Shown: positions 26,655-36,498, numbered from the stretch's first letter. The stretch: DNA of 64,000 bases from Kineothrix alysoides (GCF_000732725.1 NZ_JPNB01000001.1:620001-684000), one strand, 5' to 3'. Translations and numbers: made by a program. Notes: generated by a model from the sequence alone, not told the origin.

Positions 26655-27980
26655 ATGGATATATTTGAATATATGAGAAGTACAAATATGGAAAAAGAAT
26701 CTCCGTTAGCGGCAAGGTTGAGGCCGAAGACCTTAGAGGAGGTGGTGGGGCAGCAGCATATCATTGGTAAGGACAAGCTGCTTTACCGGGCAATTAAGGC
26801 GGATAAGCTTAGCTCCATTATATTTTATGGACCTCCGGGAACTGGGAAAACCACGATTGCAAAGGTAATTGCCAATACGACCAGCGCGGAATTTACCCAG
26901 ATCAATGCAACAATTGCCGGCAAGAAGGATATGGAAGCGGTAATAGGAAAAGCGAAGGATACCCAGGGAATGTATGGAAAGAGAACGATACTTTTCATAG
27001 ACGAGATACACCGGTTCAATAAAGGACAGCAGGATTATCTTCTTCCCTTTGTAGAGGACGGAACCATTATTCTCATCGGAGCAACCACTGAAAACCCTTA
27101 CTTCGAAGTAAATAGCGCATTGATTTCCCGTTCTATCATATTCGAGTTAAGGCCGTTAGAACGAGAGGCTATTCAGACGCTTATTAAGCGGGCGGTTTAT
27201 GATGCGGACAGAGGAATGGGGGCCTACGACGCCATTATCGATGAAGATGCGGTAGATTTCCTTTCAGAGCTTTCAGGAGGCGACGCCAGACATGCGCTTA
27301 ACGCGGTAGAATTGGGCGTTATGACTACACAGCGCGGCGAGGACGGCAAGATTCATTTGACCATGGAAGTTATGCAGGAATGTATACAACAAAGAGTGGT
27401 GCGGTATGACAAGACGGGCGATAACCATTACGATACGATTTCTGCATTTATTAAGAGTATGAGAGGTTCGGATCCCGATGCGGCTGTTTACTATCTCGCC
27501 CGAATGCTCTATGCGGGTGAAAGCGTGACCTTTATTGCCAGAAGGATTATGATCTGCGCCTCTGAGGATGTGGGAAATGCGGATCCGAATGCGCTTCAGG
27601 TGGCAGTCAGTGCAGCGCTTGCGGTAGAAAGGGTAGGGATGCCGGAAGCTCAGATTATACTGTCACAGGCAGTATCTTATGTAGCCAGTGCACCCAAAAG
27701 CAATGCGTCAGTCAATGCGGTTTTCGATGCGCTGCATGTAGTGGAGGAAACTGGAAATCTACCGATACCGGCCCATTTGCAGGATGCTCATTACAAAGGT
27801 GCTGCCAAATTAGGACATGGAACCGGCTATAAATATGCCCATGATTATCCAAACCATTATGTCAAGCAGCAGTATTTGCCGTATGAGCTTAATGGGAAGG
27901 AATTTTATAAGCCCTCCGGCAATGGATACGAGTTAAAGATAAAAGAGCATATGGCAAAAATAAAAAAAGAGGCTGAGTAA
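26655..27980 (+). CDS. rarA: Replication-associated recombination protein A (RarA/MgsA)
   Basis: AAA+ ATPase of the clamp-loader family that acts at stalled replication forks. It is 441 residues, the usual length. Walker A is GPPGTGKTT, Walker B LFIDEIHRFNK, sensor 1 GATTENPYFEV, with the SGGDARHALNAVE region and the C-terminal tetramerisation domain after about residue 260. GGGGGCAGAAGG lies before the ATG. An in-frame ATG 15 codons later would give a start closer to the family core, so the first 15 residues are less certain. The stop codon abuts the start of the DUF5722 gene. Confidence 0.95.
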   Translation: MDIFEYMRSTNMEKESPLAARLRPKTLEEVVGQQHIIGKDKLLYRAIKADKLSSIIFYGPPGTGKTTIAKVIANTTSAEFTQINATIAGKKDMEAVIGKAKDTQGMYGKRTILFIDEIHRFNKGQQDYLLPFVEDGTIILIGATTENPYFEVNSALISRSIIFELRPLEREAIQTLIKRAVYDADRGMGAYDAIIDEDAVDFLSELSGGDARHALNAVELGVMTTQRGEDGKIHLTMEVMQECIQQRVVRYDKTGDNHYDTISAFIKSMRGSDPDAAVYYLARMLYAGESVTFIARRIMICASEDVGNADPNALQVAVSAALAVERVGMPEAQIILSQAVSYVASAPKSNASVNAVFDALHVVEETGNLPIPAHLQDAHYKGAAKLGHGTGYKYAHDYPNHYVKQQYLPYELNGKEFYKPSGNGYELKIKEHMAKIKKEAE

Positions 27981-30203
27981 ATGAATTTGAGAAAATGGGA
28001 GAATAAAGGAAAAATTAGAGGGAAAACAGATAATAAAGAAAAGGCAGATTGTAAAGAGAAGATAGAGAACGATGAGAAAATAGAAAAGTTAAATAACGAA
28101 GAAAAAATAGAGACCATAGGGAAATTAAGTAGCAAAGAGAAGTTGGAAAACGAAGAGAATAGAGAGATCACAGAGAAGTTAAATAGCGAAGAAAAGTTGG
28201 AAACCGAAGATCACATAGAGACCATAGAGAAGTTAAATAGCGAAGGGAAGACGGAAAGCGAAGAGAATATAAGGAAAATAGAGAACCTGGAGAAGTTAAA
28301 CAATGAAGAGAAGTTAGATAACAAAGAGAAGTTAGATAACAAAGGGAAAGTAAGTAACAAAAAGCAGCCAGAAAGAAAAAAGAAAAATGCGTCTAAAACT
28401 TCATGGCTTATGATAAGTATTGCAGTAATTTGTGCTGCTGTATTAGTTGGCGGTGGATTTGCTGCTTACTCTTTTAACGAAAGACAGAAGGAAACGAAGG
28501 AAGCTGCGCTTTTAGTGATAGAGAAAGCGGAGGAAGAAAAGACGAAGGAAGCTGCAGAAAAAGAGAAGCAGAAGAAGGAGCAGGCAGGGAATATTTTCGA
28601 ATCTGTCATAGAAGCCGGGCTTAATGTGTTCAATTCTATTAAAGAAAAGCCGGCCTCTGTAGAGATTAGGGAAGGGGAGTCGGAGGCGTTTTTGGAGGTG
28701 GAATCCTGCCTGATAGATAGTAAGACGAGCAAGATTTTTCTTAAGACCTCTTCGGATTCCATTCCGGTCAGCGACGACAAGTATTATTACTTGTTTGCAA
28801 TACGCTCTTATGAAGACAGTATAGTGGAGGATAGTGTTCCTATCACGAAGGAATATAAGAATACAGAGGTGGAATTCCGGTTTCCCAGACATTTTACAGG
28901 AACGGAAAGCGGTGTGTTCCGCAAATTTGTGGTTGCCATAAAGAAGGAAGGGAAATATATTGCGGTAAGTCATCCCCAGTATATTACCAATCCGGAAGCG
29001 GTAGCAAAATATAAATCGAACGGAGAAAAGCCTTCTTCCAAAAAAGGGCTTCTAATCGACCCGAGCAAGCTTGTCACTTCGGAGCTGGACGAGCTTGGAG
29101 TGAAGCATGCGGCGTATAATATTCCCGTTTCCAGAATATTGGGAGAATCCACCAACGGCATTTATCCCACGATTTATTATTCCTATAACGGGAAAAGCTA
29201 CGCTTTTAACGGCCAGGTAATGTCGGAATATGATTTGGTATTCAGCACACTGACCAATAAAGGAATCGAGATAAGCGCGATTATTTTAAATGACGTATCC
29301 GCTGCTTATCCTCAGATGATTCACCCCCTGGCCCGCTCAGGGATAGGAAGAGCACCTTATTATGCGTTCAATGGAACGGATGAAAGCGGTACGGAGTATT
29401 TGGCAGCAGTGGGGGCATTTCTTTCAGAACGTTATTCGGGAACTGCCAATGGGCGAGGGCTGGTTGCCAACTGGATTATAGGGAATGAGATCAATGCGAG
29501 AAAAGAATGGAACTATATGGAATACCTGGGACTTCAGGATTATGTGAAGGAATACGTCAAGGCCTATCGCGTATTTTACAATGCGATAAAAAGCATTAAT
29601 GCAGCGTCTAATGTGTACATATCCTTGGACCAGCAGTGGGACAGAAATATAAGCAACAATACGAACTATGACACCAGAGATATTCTGGATGAATTCAACA
29701 GGCAGATAAAGGAAGAGGGAAACATCGACTGGGGACTTGCCATACACCCCTACAATGTTCCATTGACTGTCGTGAAGATATGGGTACCCTCCAAGTATGT
29801 TAAGGATTCACCGGATACATCCATGGTGACGATGGCAAATATCAATGTGGTAACCGATTATATGCAGCGGGAGGAATTTCTTACGAAGGATGGCAAGGTG
29901 CGCTCCGTTATATTGAGTGAATTGGGATATACATCCTTGCAGGGAGAGGAATTGCAGGCAGCAGCTATCGTATACGCCTATAAGATTGCAGAAGCCAATC
30001 CATATATCGATTCCATTCTTTTTTCCAGACAGACGGATGCGTTAGAAGAGATGGCGCAAGGGCTTTCCCTTGGTCTGAACCATGCGGGCGGCACGCACAA
30101 ATACTCCTACAATGTATTTAAATACATGGACACCGAGAATGCGGATACTTACACGAATTTTGCAAAAAGTATCATCGGCATTTCCCAGTGGCCAATGCCT
30201 TAA
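27981..30203 (+). CDS. Membrane-anchored DUF5722 protein with Lys/Glu repeat N-terminus
   Basis: A 740-residue protein. Residues 7-138 are a cytoplasmic-side low-complexity tract of imperfect EKLN(S/N)EEK-type units, almost only K, E, N and I/L. A single membrane helix covers about 141-164, followed by a Glu/Lys-rich coiled stretch. The extracellular part (from about 340) matches my memory of DUF5722, a barrel-like domain resembling glycoside hydrolases (NWIIGNEINARKEW contains an NE pair reminiscent of GH acid/base residues; ILSELGYTS could hold a second Glu). Its ATG directly follows the rarA stop codon; its own binding site is poor, so coupling is likely. Activity unproven. Confidence 0.75.
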   Translation: MNLRKWENKGKIRGKTDNKEKADCKEKIENDEKIEKLNNEEKIETIGKLSSKEKLENEENREITEKLNSEEKLETEDHIETIEKLNSEGKTESEENIRKIENLEKLNNEEKLDNKEKLDNKGKVSNKKQPERKKKNASKTSWLMISIAVICAAVLVGGGFAAYSFNERQKETKEAALLVIEKAEEEKTKEAAEKEKQKKEQAGNIFESVIEAGLNVFNSIKEKPASVEIREGESEAFLEVESCLIDSKTSKIFLKTSSDSIPVSDDKYYYLFAIRSYEDSIVEDSVPITKEYKNTEVEFRFPRHFTGTESGVFRKFVVAIKKEGKYIAVSHPQYITNPEAVAKYKSNGEKPSSKKGLLIDPSKLVTSELDELGVKHAAYNIPVSRILGESTNGIYPTIYYSYNGKSYAFNGQVMSEYDLVFSTLTNKGIEISAIILNDVSAAYPQMIHPLARSGIGRAPYYAFNGTDESGTEYLAAVGAFLSERYSGTANGRGLVANWIIGNEINARKEWNYMEYLGLQDYVKEYVKAYRVFYNAIKSINAASNVYISLDQQWDRNISNNTNYDTRDILDEFNRQIKEEGNIDWGLAIHPYNVPLTVVKIWVPSKYVKDSPDTSMVTMANINVVTDYMQREEFLTKDGKVRSVILSELGYTSLQGEELQAAAIVYAYKIAEANPYIDSILFSRQTDALEEMAQGLSLGLNHAGGTHKYSYNVFKYMDTENADTYTNFAKSIIGISQWPMP

Positions 30204-30242
30204 AAGCCCAATGCCTCAAGAGTCCAATGCCTCAAGAGGCAT
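30192..30242. repeat. Three 16-bp tandem repeats across a stop codon
   Basis: CCAATGCCTTAAAAGC (30192), CCAATGCCTCAAGAGT (30208) and CCAATGCCTCAAGAGG (30224) are consecutive. The DUF5722 stop codon is in the first unit. The last unit forms ATGCCTC, AA, GAGGCAT, a short perfect hairpin between two convergent genes. Confidence 0.8.
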
Positions 30243-30256
30243 GGAAAAAGACGGGG

Positions 30257-30772
30257 CTAAAATAGCTGTTGAATGAGGTATTGATAGATTTGTTGATTTT
30301 TCCGCTGCCAGTTGTCACAGATAGCTGCAGCGGATTCTTCTGTAGGAACGGACAAAGTTATGTCAACTAACTTTATCTTTTTCTCTTTTGCCACTAAATG
30401 CGCATCATAATCTCCGGTAGTGGATTTATAGTAATCGGCGAGAATGGAAACCTCGTTTCGAAGCTCCATCTCGTTATCCTTGAAAAAGGCATTGACTTCT
30501 TTTTTTATCGTATCACTGATACGATTTTCAAAAAAAGCAAGTGTATTCAAGCCCTCCTCCGTAATCAGCAAATGAGTTCTGTTGCGTATGGACTGGGCGG
30601 AAATAAGCCCTGCCTCGGTCAGCTCTGAAAGTGCTTGCTGCAGAGTTAGGAAATTCGTATATTCTTTTTCCAGAATAAAATCTCCTACCTGTGCGCTGGT
30701 AAGAGGGAAATTCACCCGGTCAAGCATATAAAGTATGATCAGTTTATAAAGTGTCAGGGGTTCCTGCGGCAT
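30257..30772 (-). CDS. DUF4364 family protein
   Basis: A 171-residue protein matching the DUF4364 family common in Clostridia: an N-terminal winged-helix-like region (LYKLIILYMLDRVNFPLTSAQVGDFIL and onward) followed by a C-terminal alpha/beta domain. The resemblance to PadR/winged-helix proteins suggests DNA binding, but no function is established to my knowledge. It overlaps the radical SAM gene by 29 bp and is the last gene of a minus-strand operon with the malic enzyme. Confidence 0.85.
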   Translation of the reverse strand: MPQEPLTLYKLIILYMLDRVNFPLTSAQVGDFILEKEYTNFLTLQQALSELTEAGLISAQSIRNRTHLLITEEGLNTLAFFENRISDTIKKEVNAFFKDNEMELRNEVSILADYYKSTTGDYDAHLVAKEKKIKLVDITLSVPTEESAAAICDNWQRKNQQIYQYLIQQLF

Positions 30773-31712
30773 GAGAAATACTTCCTTTCCAATATTTTCC
30801 CTGATAGGAGTTCTGAAGCTTCATCTGATGATGAAGAGCATTCAGGACTTTTTTCTTTTCAGTGCTCCATAAAGGAGCGAGGAGCAGTTCCTTCGGTCCG
30901 TCACCGGTTACCCGGTGTATGACGATATCCGGGGAAAGGTGCTCCATACAGCTTATAAGTATATGAAGATATTCTTCCATAGTCAAAGTCGAAAATAAGC
31001 CCTTTTCATAATCCACTGCCAAGTCGGTTTCCCGCAGCACGTGGAGAAGCTGAAGCTTTATTCCGAAAACCGGAAGACTACTTAAATATTCTACAGTTTC
31101 GAGCATCGTAGATTCACTTTCGCCGGGAAGTCCCAAGATGACGTGAACGATGACCGGAATGTGAAGGGAAGCCAGTTCATAAACCGCCTGGGAAAAGCGC
31201 TCCAGAGTATACCCTCGCCGGATATAGAGGGCAGTTTGTTCATGAATGGTCTGGAGTCCCAGCTCTATCCATATGAATTTGCCGGGATGGGCGGTTTTCA
31301 GCCTGTCAAGCAGCGTAAGAACCTCCGCCGGCAGACAGTCGGGGCGTGTAGCGATGGATATTCCGGCAACTTTAGGATTAGCTAACGCCTGTCCGAAGAC
31401 TTGCTCCAGCCGTGAGACGGGGGCATAGGTACCGGTATAGGACTGAAAATATGCAATATACGGTCCGGCGGCCTCTATGGAGGAAAAGGGAACGGCAAAA
31501 TCGCCGCTTCCTCCTTCGCTGCAAAAGATACAGCCTCTGGTATCCAGTGTACCGTCCCTGTTAGGGCAGGTAAATCCTGCACCGATGGCAATCTTACTCA
31601 GCTTCCGGCCGAGGGTGTTCTTAAAATAGGCATCCAAAGAATAATAGCGTTTGCCGTGCCATATTTCAGGAATGCTGATGTTAGGGGATGCCTGTTCTTT
31701 TTTGTTAGACAT
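30744..31712 (-). CDS. TIGR01212-family radical SAM protein (YhcC-like)
   Basis: A 322-residue radical SAM enzyme. The cluster-binding cysteines are in FTCPNRDGTLDTRGCIFCS, the spacing seen in the YhcC/TIGR01212 group. The family also shows GLQTIHEQTALYIRRGY and HVILGLPGE as here. The chemical reaction is not established for this family. It sits between the malic enzyme (30 bp) and DUF4364 (overlap). Confidence 0.9.
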   Translation of the reverse strand: MSNKKEQASPNISIPEIWHGKRYYSLDAYFKNTLGRKLSKIAIGAGFTCPNRDGTLDTRGCIFCSEGGSGDFAVPFSSIEAAGPYIAYFQSYTGTYAPVSRLEQVFGQALANPKVAGISIATRPDCLPAEVLTLLDRLKTAHPGKFIWIELGLQTIHEQTALYIRRGYTLERFSQAVYELASLHIPVIVHVILGLPGESESTMLETVEYLSSLPVFGIKLQLLHVLRETDLAVDYEKGLFSTLTMEEYLHILISCMEHLSPDIVIHRVTGDGPKELLLAPLWSTEKKKVLNALHHQMKLQNSYQGKYWKGSISHAAGTPDTL

Positions 31713-31742
31713 AGTATTACCCGTTTCGTGTTTTCTTGCCGC

Positions 31743-32897
31743 TCAACGGACGATATGGGATTTTACAGCTTCGGCAACGGCCTCGGCTACCTTGGGGTTG
31801 AAAGCCTCCGGCATAATGTTGTCTTCGCCCAGTTCGCTTTCCGGAACGAGATTGGCAATTGCATTTGCTGCTGCAAGCTTCATTTCCTCCGTAATCTGCG
31901 CAGCGCGGCCCTCTAAGGCTCCCTTGAAGATGCCCGGAAAGGCAACTACGTTGTTCACCTGATTAGGAAAGTCACTTCGTCCTGTACCAACGACTCTCGC
32001 GCCCGCTTCTTTTGCCAGATCGGGCATGATTTCCGGAACAGGATTTGCCATAGCGAAAAGAATGGAATCCTTATTCATGGAAGAAACCATTTCCTTGGTC
32101 ACTATGCCGGGAGCGGATACACCCACAAAGATATCTGCGCCTTTCATGGCATCGGCGAGAGAACCGGTTTCGTTATTTGGGTTAGTAACCTCCGCCATTT
32201 TCTGCTGCATCCAGTTGAGACCTTCTGTCTTAACAGAGACAATACCTACCTTATCACACATGATGACATTGGAAAACCCGTAGGTAAGCAACAATTTCGT
32301 GATGGCTACGCCTGCACTGCCTGCGCCGTTTACGATAACCTTGCAGTCCTCCATTTTCTTTCCCGTTACCTTCAGAGCGTTGATGACACCGGCCAGAACG
32401 ACGATTGCCGTACCGTGCTGATCGTCGTGAAATACGGGGATGTCCAGTATTTCTTTTAAACGTTCTTCAATTTCGAAGCAGCGGGGAGCACTGATGTCCT
32501 CCAGATTAATGCCGCCGAATCCGGGAGCGAGATAGGTAACGGCTTTGATGATTTCCTCCGTATCCTGTGTGTCAAGACAAATGGGTACGGCATTCACACC
32601 GCCGAATTCCTTGAAAAGTACTGCCTTTCCCTCCATAACCGGCATGGCGGCATAGGGGCCGATATTACCCAAGCCTAATACAGCACTTCCATCGGATACT
32701 ACGGCAACTGTGTTAGCTTTCATCGTATAAGTATAGGCGGCTTCTTTGTCCTGTGCGATAACCTTGCAGGGCTCGGCAACGCCGGGAGTATAGGCGAGAG
32801 AAAGGTCCTCGCGGGATTTGAGGGGAGACTTGGAAACCGTCTCTAATTTTCCGTTCCATTGTTTATGAAGCTCTAATGCCTTTTCGTTCGTAGTCAT
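31743..32897 (-). CDS. Malic enzyme (NAD(P)-dependent, short bacterial form)
   Basis: Oxidative decarboxylation of malate to pyruvate and CO2 with reduction of NAD(P)+. The 384-residue length is the short form without a phosphotransacetylase tail. Seen: SLAYTPGVAEPC, GNIGPYAAMPVMEGKA, the metal-binding region INLEDISAPRCFEIE and VFHDDQHGTA, and nucleotide-binding GAGSAGVAITKLL. GTGAGGAT lies before the ATG. Coenzyme choice cannot be read with confidence. Confidence 0.95.
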   Translation of the reverse strand: MTTNEKALELHKQWNGKLETVSKSPLKSREDLSLAYTPGVAEPCKVIAQDKEAAYTYTMKANTVAVVSDGSAVLGLGNIGPYAAMPVMEGKAVLFKEFGGVNAVPICLDTQDTEEIIKAVTYLAPGFGGINLEDISAPRCFEIEERLKEILDIPVFHDDQHGTAIVVLAGVINALKVTGKKMEDCKVIVNGAGSAGVAITKLLLTYGFSNVIMCDKVGIVSVKTEGLNWMQQKMAEVTNPNNETGSLADAMKGADIFVGVSAPGIVTKEMVSSMNKDSILFAMANPVPEIMPDLAKEAGARVVGTGRSDFPNQVNNVVAFPGIFKGALEGRAAQITEEMKLAAANAIANLVPESELGEDNIMPEAFNPKVAEAVAEAVKSHIVR

Positions 32898-33019
32898 GAC
32901 TTATCCTCACTTTGATATTGTTGTATTTTCTATTTGAGTTAGGACGCAGCACGTACATATGCGCCACATACTGAAGTAATCATATAATATTTGACGGAAG
33001 TCTGCAAGGGTTTCCCGGT

Positions 33020-33057
33020 CTTCCATACCGCGAAGCCAAAGTTGCGTCTCTATGCAA
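33020..33057. repeat. Second intergenic repeat family, copy 1
   Basis: CTTCCATACCGCGAA (33020-33034) is repeated exactly at 60796. It is followed by the hairpin TTGCGT, CTC, TATGCAA here and TTGCAT, CTC, TATGCAA there. It lies in the 358-bp gap between the divergent malic enzyme and rho genes; a -10 like TATAAT at 33222-33227 is the only other site noted. Confidence 0.6.
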
Positions 33058-33255
33058 AAAAGACTTTCTATTTTACAAAAGCTGTTGTATAATGTTAAAA
33101 ATAGATGGCATTTGTAAGCAATTCGATTAACATATCAGCTTTATTCCCCCAAGATAAAAGACAATCAAAAAGCATAAAAATATGTAAAGAGAATAACCGG
33201 CTTTTTGCCGATAAATTGATGTATAATTGTAATGAGTGACAAGACGGAGGAGTAT

Positions 33256-34974
33256 ATGAGAGAAAAGTATGAATCGTTGGCGTTGGCAGACCTGAAGGAA
33301 ATTGCCAAGGCTAGGAAGATTAAAGGCGTTTCTGCGATGAAAAAAGCAGACATTGTGGAAGCAATGCTTGCAGAGGATGAAAAAGAGAAAAATGGGGCTG
33401 TAGTTTCAGAAGAGAAGCCTGCAACCGCCCCCAAGAGAGTCATTATGAATAAGCCGGCATCCGAGAGGAATGGCGGCGAAACTTCTTCGGATATTAAGCA
33501 GGCAGGGAACAGACAGCAAGAGAATAGACAAACAGAAAGCAGACAGGCAGCAGATGGAGAGTCTGAAAGCAGGCCTGCAGAGGGCAGACAGACTGAGAAT
33601 AAATTGCCGGAGGGCAGACAAGCAGAAAACAGAGTATCGGAAAATAAGCAGAACGAGAATAGATTTCAGGACAATAGGCAGGCGGTAAACGGAAGACCAG
33701 CGGAAAACAGGGCCTCATCGGATAACAGAATGTCTGAAAACAGGGCAGCAGCAGACAGCAGGCAGACTGGGGAGGTTAGAACGGCAGGCGACAGCAGGCA
33801 GACAGTAACCGGAAGAGGGGATGACGAGAAATATCCCTCCGATTTGGACAGCGGCATTATTGCTCATGGAATTTTGGAAGTTATGCCGGACGGCTACGGA
33901 TTTATCCGCTGTGAGAATTATCTTCCGGGAGAAAATGACGTTTACGTTGCTCCCAGTCAGATCAGGCGCTTTAATTTAAAGACCGGGGACATTCTGGAAG
34001 GAAATACGAGAGTTAAGACGCAGAGTGAGAAGTTCAGCGCATTATTATATGTAAAAGGTGTCAACGGATATTCTCCGGATGTGGCGGCACGCAGATGTAA
34101 CTTTGAAGACATGACGCCTATTTTTCCAGATGAGAGGATGCCTTTGGAGACACAGGGTGCATCTGTAGCAATGCGAATCATGGATTTGATGAGTCCGGTA
34201 GGCAAAGGGCAGAGAGGTATGATCGTATCGCCTCCGAAGGCGGGAAAGACAACCCTATTAAAAGAGGTTGCCAAATCCGTGAAAAGGAATTCTCCGGATG
34301 TGCATCTGATCATCCTTCTTATTGACGAACGTCCGGAAGAGGTAACGGATATAAAAGAAGCGATTGAAGGACCTAATGTAGAAGTTATCTATTCTACCTT
34401 CGACGAATTGCCGGAACACCATAAAAGAGTTTCAGAAATGGTAATCGAGCGCGCGAAGCGCTTGGTAGAGCATAAAAAGGATGTTATGATATTGCTCGAT
34501 AGCATCACACGTTTGACAAGAGCATATAACCTTACCGTTCCTCCGAGTGGAAGAACGTTATCCGGCGGTCTCGATCCAGCAGCTTTACATATGCCGAAGC
34601 GATTTTTCGGTGCGGCGAGAAACATGAGGGGAGGCGGCAGTCTGACTATTCTGGCGACGGCCCTGGTGGAAACCGGAAGCAAAATGGACGATGTGGTATA
34701 TGAAGAGTTCAAGGGCACCGGCAATATGGAAATGGTGCTTGACCGCAAACTGTCGGAGAGAAGGGTATTTCCGGCTATCGACATTCCGAAGTCGGGAACA
34801 CGTAGAGAAGATTTGCTTTTGTCTTCGGAAGAGCAGGAGGCAATCAACATCATGCGTAAGGCACTTAACAGTCTGAAACCCGAGGAAGCTGTAGACAAGA
34901 TTTTGGATATATTTGCGAAGACGAGAAATAATGCAGAGTTTGTACAGATGGTAAAAAAAATAAAATTTTTCTAA
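33256..34974 (+). CDS. rho: Transcription termination factor Rho with long disordered insertion
   Basis: Hexameric RNA-dependent ATPase that ends transcription. The ATG at 33256 is chosen because GACGGAGG lies 5 bp upstream. Layout: N-terminal Rho_N helical domain (1-45); a disordered stretch at about 65-190 made largely of N, Q, R, E, S and A with recurring ENR/ESRQ/DNRQ units; a cold-shock-like RNA-binding domain (about 200-275); and the ATPase with Walker A SPPKAGKTT near 325, VILLIDERPEEVTD-type Walker B region and the Q/R loops. It heads the rpmE-DUF1385-prmC-prfA group typical of Lachnospiraceae. The N/Q-rich insertion is unusually repetitive. Confidence 0.97.
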   Translation: MREKYESLALADLKEIAKARKIKGVSAMKKADIVEAMLAEDEKEKNGAVVSEEKPATAPKRVIMNKPASERNGGETSSDIKQAGNRQQENRQTESRQAADGESESRPAEGRQTENKLPEGRQAENRVSENKQNENRFQDNRQAVNGRPAENRASSDNRMSENRAAADSRQTGEVRTAGDSRQTVTGRGDDEKYPSDLDSGIIAHGILEVMPDGYGFIRCENYLPGENDVYVAPSQIRRFNLKTGDILEGNTRVKTQSEKFSALLYVKGVNGYSPDVAARRCNFEDMTPIFPDERMPLETQGASVAMRIMDLMSPVGKGQRGMIVSPPKAGKTTLLKEVAKSVKRNSPDVHLIILLIDERPEEVTDIKEAIEGPNVEVIYSTFDELPEHHKRVSEMVIERAKRLVEHKKDVMILLDSITRLTRAYNLTVPPSGRTLSGGLDPAALHMPKRFFGAARNMRGGGSLTILATALVETGSKMDDVVYEEFKGTGNMEMVLDRKLSERRVFPAIDIPKSGTRREDLLLSSEEQEAINIMRKALNSLKPEEAVDKILDIFAKTRNNAEFVQMVKKIKFF

Positions 34975-35130
34975 TTAAGTGAATGATTTTGTGAATGATT
35001 TCAGGAAAAATACTTGCACTAGCAGATAAGCTGTGATACAATAATAAAGCTGTTTGGGTAAAACCGCAGCAAATGCTGAAAAAGCAAGTGGATGAGAACA
35101 AATCGAGTTTATTATAGAGAGGTGAAAGAG

Positions 35131-35337
35131 ATGAAAGAAGGAATACATCCTAATTACTATCAGGCAACTGTAACTTGTAACTGCGGCAATACGTTTGTAA
35201 CCGGTTCAACGAAATCAGAGATTCACGTTGAAGTCTGCTCTAAATGCCATTCGTTCTATACTGGCCAGCAGAAATCTGCAAGAGCTGATGGACGTATTGA
35301 TAAGTTCAACAGAAAATACGGTGTTGAGAGTAAATAA
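35131..35337 (+). CDS. rpmE: 50S ribosomal protein L31, zinc-binding type
   Basis: A 68-residue ribosomal protein with CNC (residues 16-18) and CSKC (36-39), the four cysteines of the zinc-binding (C+) form. The start at 35131 has GAGGTGAAAGAG immediately upstream; an earlier frame opening is unsupported. The location after rho and before a terminator-like hairpin is conserved in Clostridia. Confidence 0.96.
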   Translation: MKEGIHPNYYQATVTCNCGNTFVTGSTKSEIHVEVCSKCHSFYTGQQKSARADGRIDKFNRKYGVESK

Positions 35338-35365
35338 GTTATCCGTAAATAGCTATGTATTGAAA

Positions 35366-35400
35366 AAGGTTGAGGTATCAATATCTCAACCTTATTTAAA
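35366..35400 (+). terminator. Terminator after rpmE
   Basis: AAGGTTGAG (35366-35374) pairs with CTCAACCTT (35385-35393), followed by ATTTAAA. The stem is perfect but the tail is only partly T-rich. Confidence 0.65.
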
Positions 35401-35466
35401 TACTTTAGTATGATATTTGAAGAGATGTGATTAAAGTATTTTATTGTATGCGTGAGGTGAAGCCAT

Positions 35467-36498
35467 ATGAAAAAAAGTAAATGCACTCATTATTCCGGTG
35501 TCGGCGGTCAGGCGGTACTGGAAGGCGTTATGATGAAAAATAAAGAGCAATATGCGGTTGCCGTACGAAAGCCGGACGGTGAAATCGACGTGGAAGTGGA
35601 TGTTTATCAAGGAGTGCTCCATGGAAGCAAGCTGAAAGAGATTCCATTTATCCGAGGTGTGTTTAACTTTCTCGATTCTATGGTACTGGGAATGAAGACA
35701 CTGAATCATTCCGTGGCATTTTATGAGGATGAGGACGCCAAGGAAACGGCGACGGATAAGGTGTTCCATAAGGTGTTCAAAGACAAAGCGGAAAGCATTA
35801 TGTTGGGAATGGTTACTTTGCTTTCCATCGTGCTGGCGGTGGCCATTTTTATGGTGCTGCCCTATTATATCGCTTCCCTGTTCGAAGAGTATATAAGAAA
35901 TACTTCCGTAATGGCAATTATTGAAGGCCTTGTGCGTATTCTTATATTTGTCGGATATATTGTGGCGATTACTATGATGAAGGATATTAAGAGGCTGTAC
36001 CAATACCATGGTGCCGAGCACAAGTGCATTAACTGCATCGAAAAAGGGCGTCCTCTGACAGTCCATAACGCGATGCGAAGTTCCAGACTTCATAAAAGAT
36101 GCGGTACGAGCTTTATGTTCTTCGTTATTTTCGTGAGTATTATCGTATTCTTTTTTATCAGGGCGGAAAGTCCCTTACTTCGAGTTGCGCTCCGTATTTT
36201 ACTGATTCCCGTTATTGCAGGTATTTCCTATGAGCTTATCCGCCTTGCAGGAAGAAGTGATAACATCCTTGTGAAGATACTTTCTGCACCGGGCATGTGG
36301 CTGCAGCGTCTTACCACAAAAGAACCGGATGAATCCATGATAGAGGTTGCGATTGCGTCGGTGGAAGCGATTTTCGACTGGAAAGCATATTTAAAAGATA
36401 CCTTTGGATATGAGGTGGACGATTCGTGGCTGGAGGACGGTCGGGAAAAAGATGACGATTCTGAAGACCCCGATATGAGCGGGCAGGAAGCATATTGA
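35467..36498 (+). CDS. DUF1385 membrane protein (YqhQ-like)
   Basis: A 343-residue membrane protein. It begins with the family's GGQAVLEGVMMKN signature and continues with several membrane helices (around 115-140, 155-180, 215-245) and the family stretch YQYHGAEHKCINCIE. The C-terminal 60 residues are acidic. Function is not firmly known; in Clostridia the gene is repeatedly found beside prmC and prfA, as here. Confidence 0.9.
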   Translation: MKKSKCTHYSGVGGQAVLEGVMMKNKEQYAVAVRKPDGEIDVEVDVYQGVLHGSKLKEIPFIRGVFNFLDSMVLGMKTLNHSVAFYEDEDAKETATDKVFHKVFKDKAESIMLGMVTLLSIVLAVAIFMVLPYYIASLFEEYIRNTSVMAIIEGLVRILIFVGYIVAITMMKDIKRLYQYHGAEHKCINCIEKGRPLTVHNAMRSSRLHKRCGTSFMFFVIFVSIIVFFFIRAESPLLRVALRILLIPVIAGISYELIRLAGRSDNILVKILSAPGMWLQRLTTKEPDESMIEVAIASVEAIFDWKAYLKDTFGYEVDDSWLEDGREKDDDSEDPDMSGQEAY

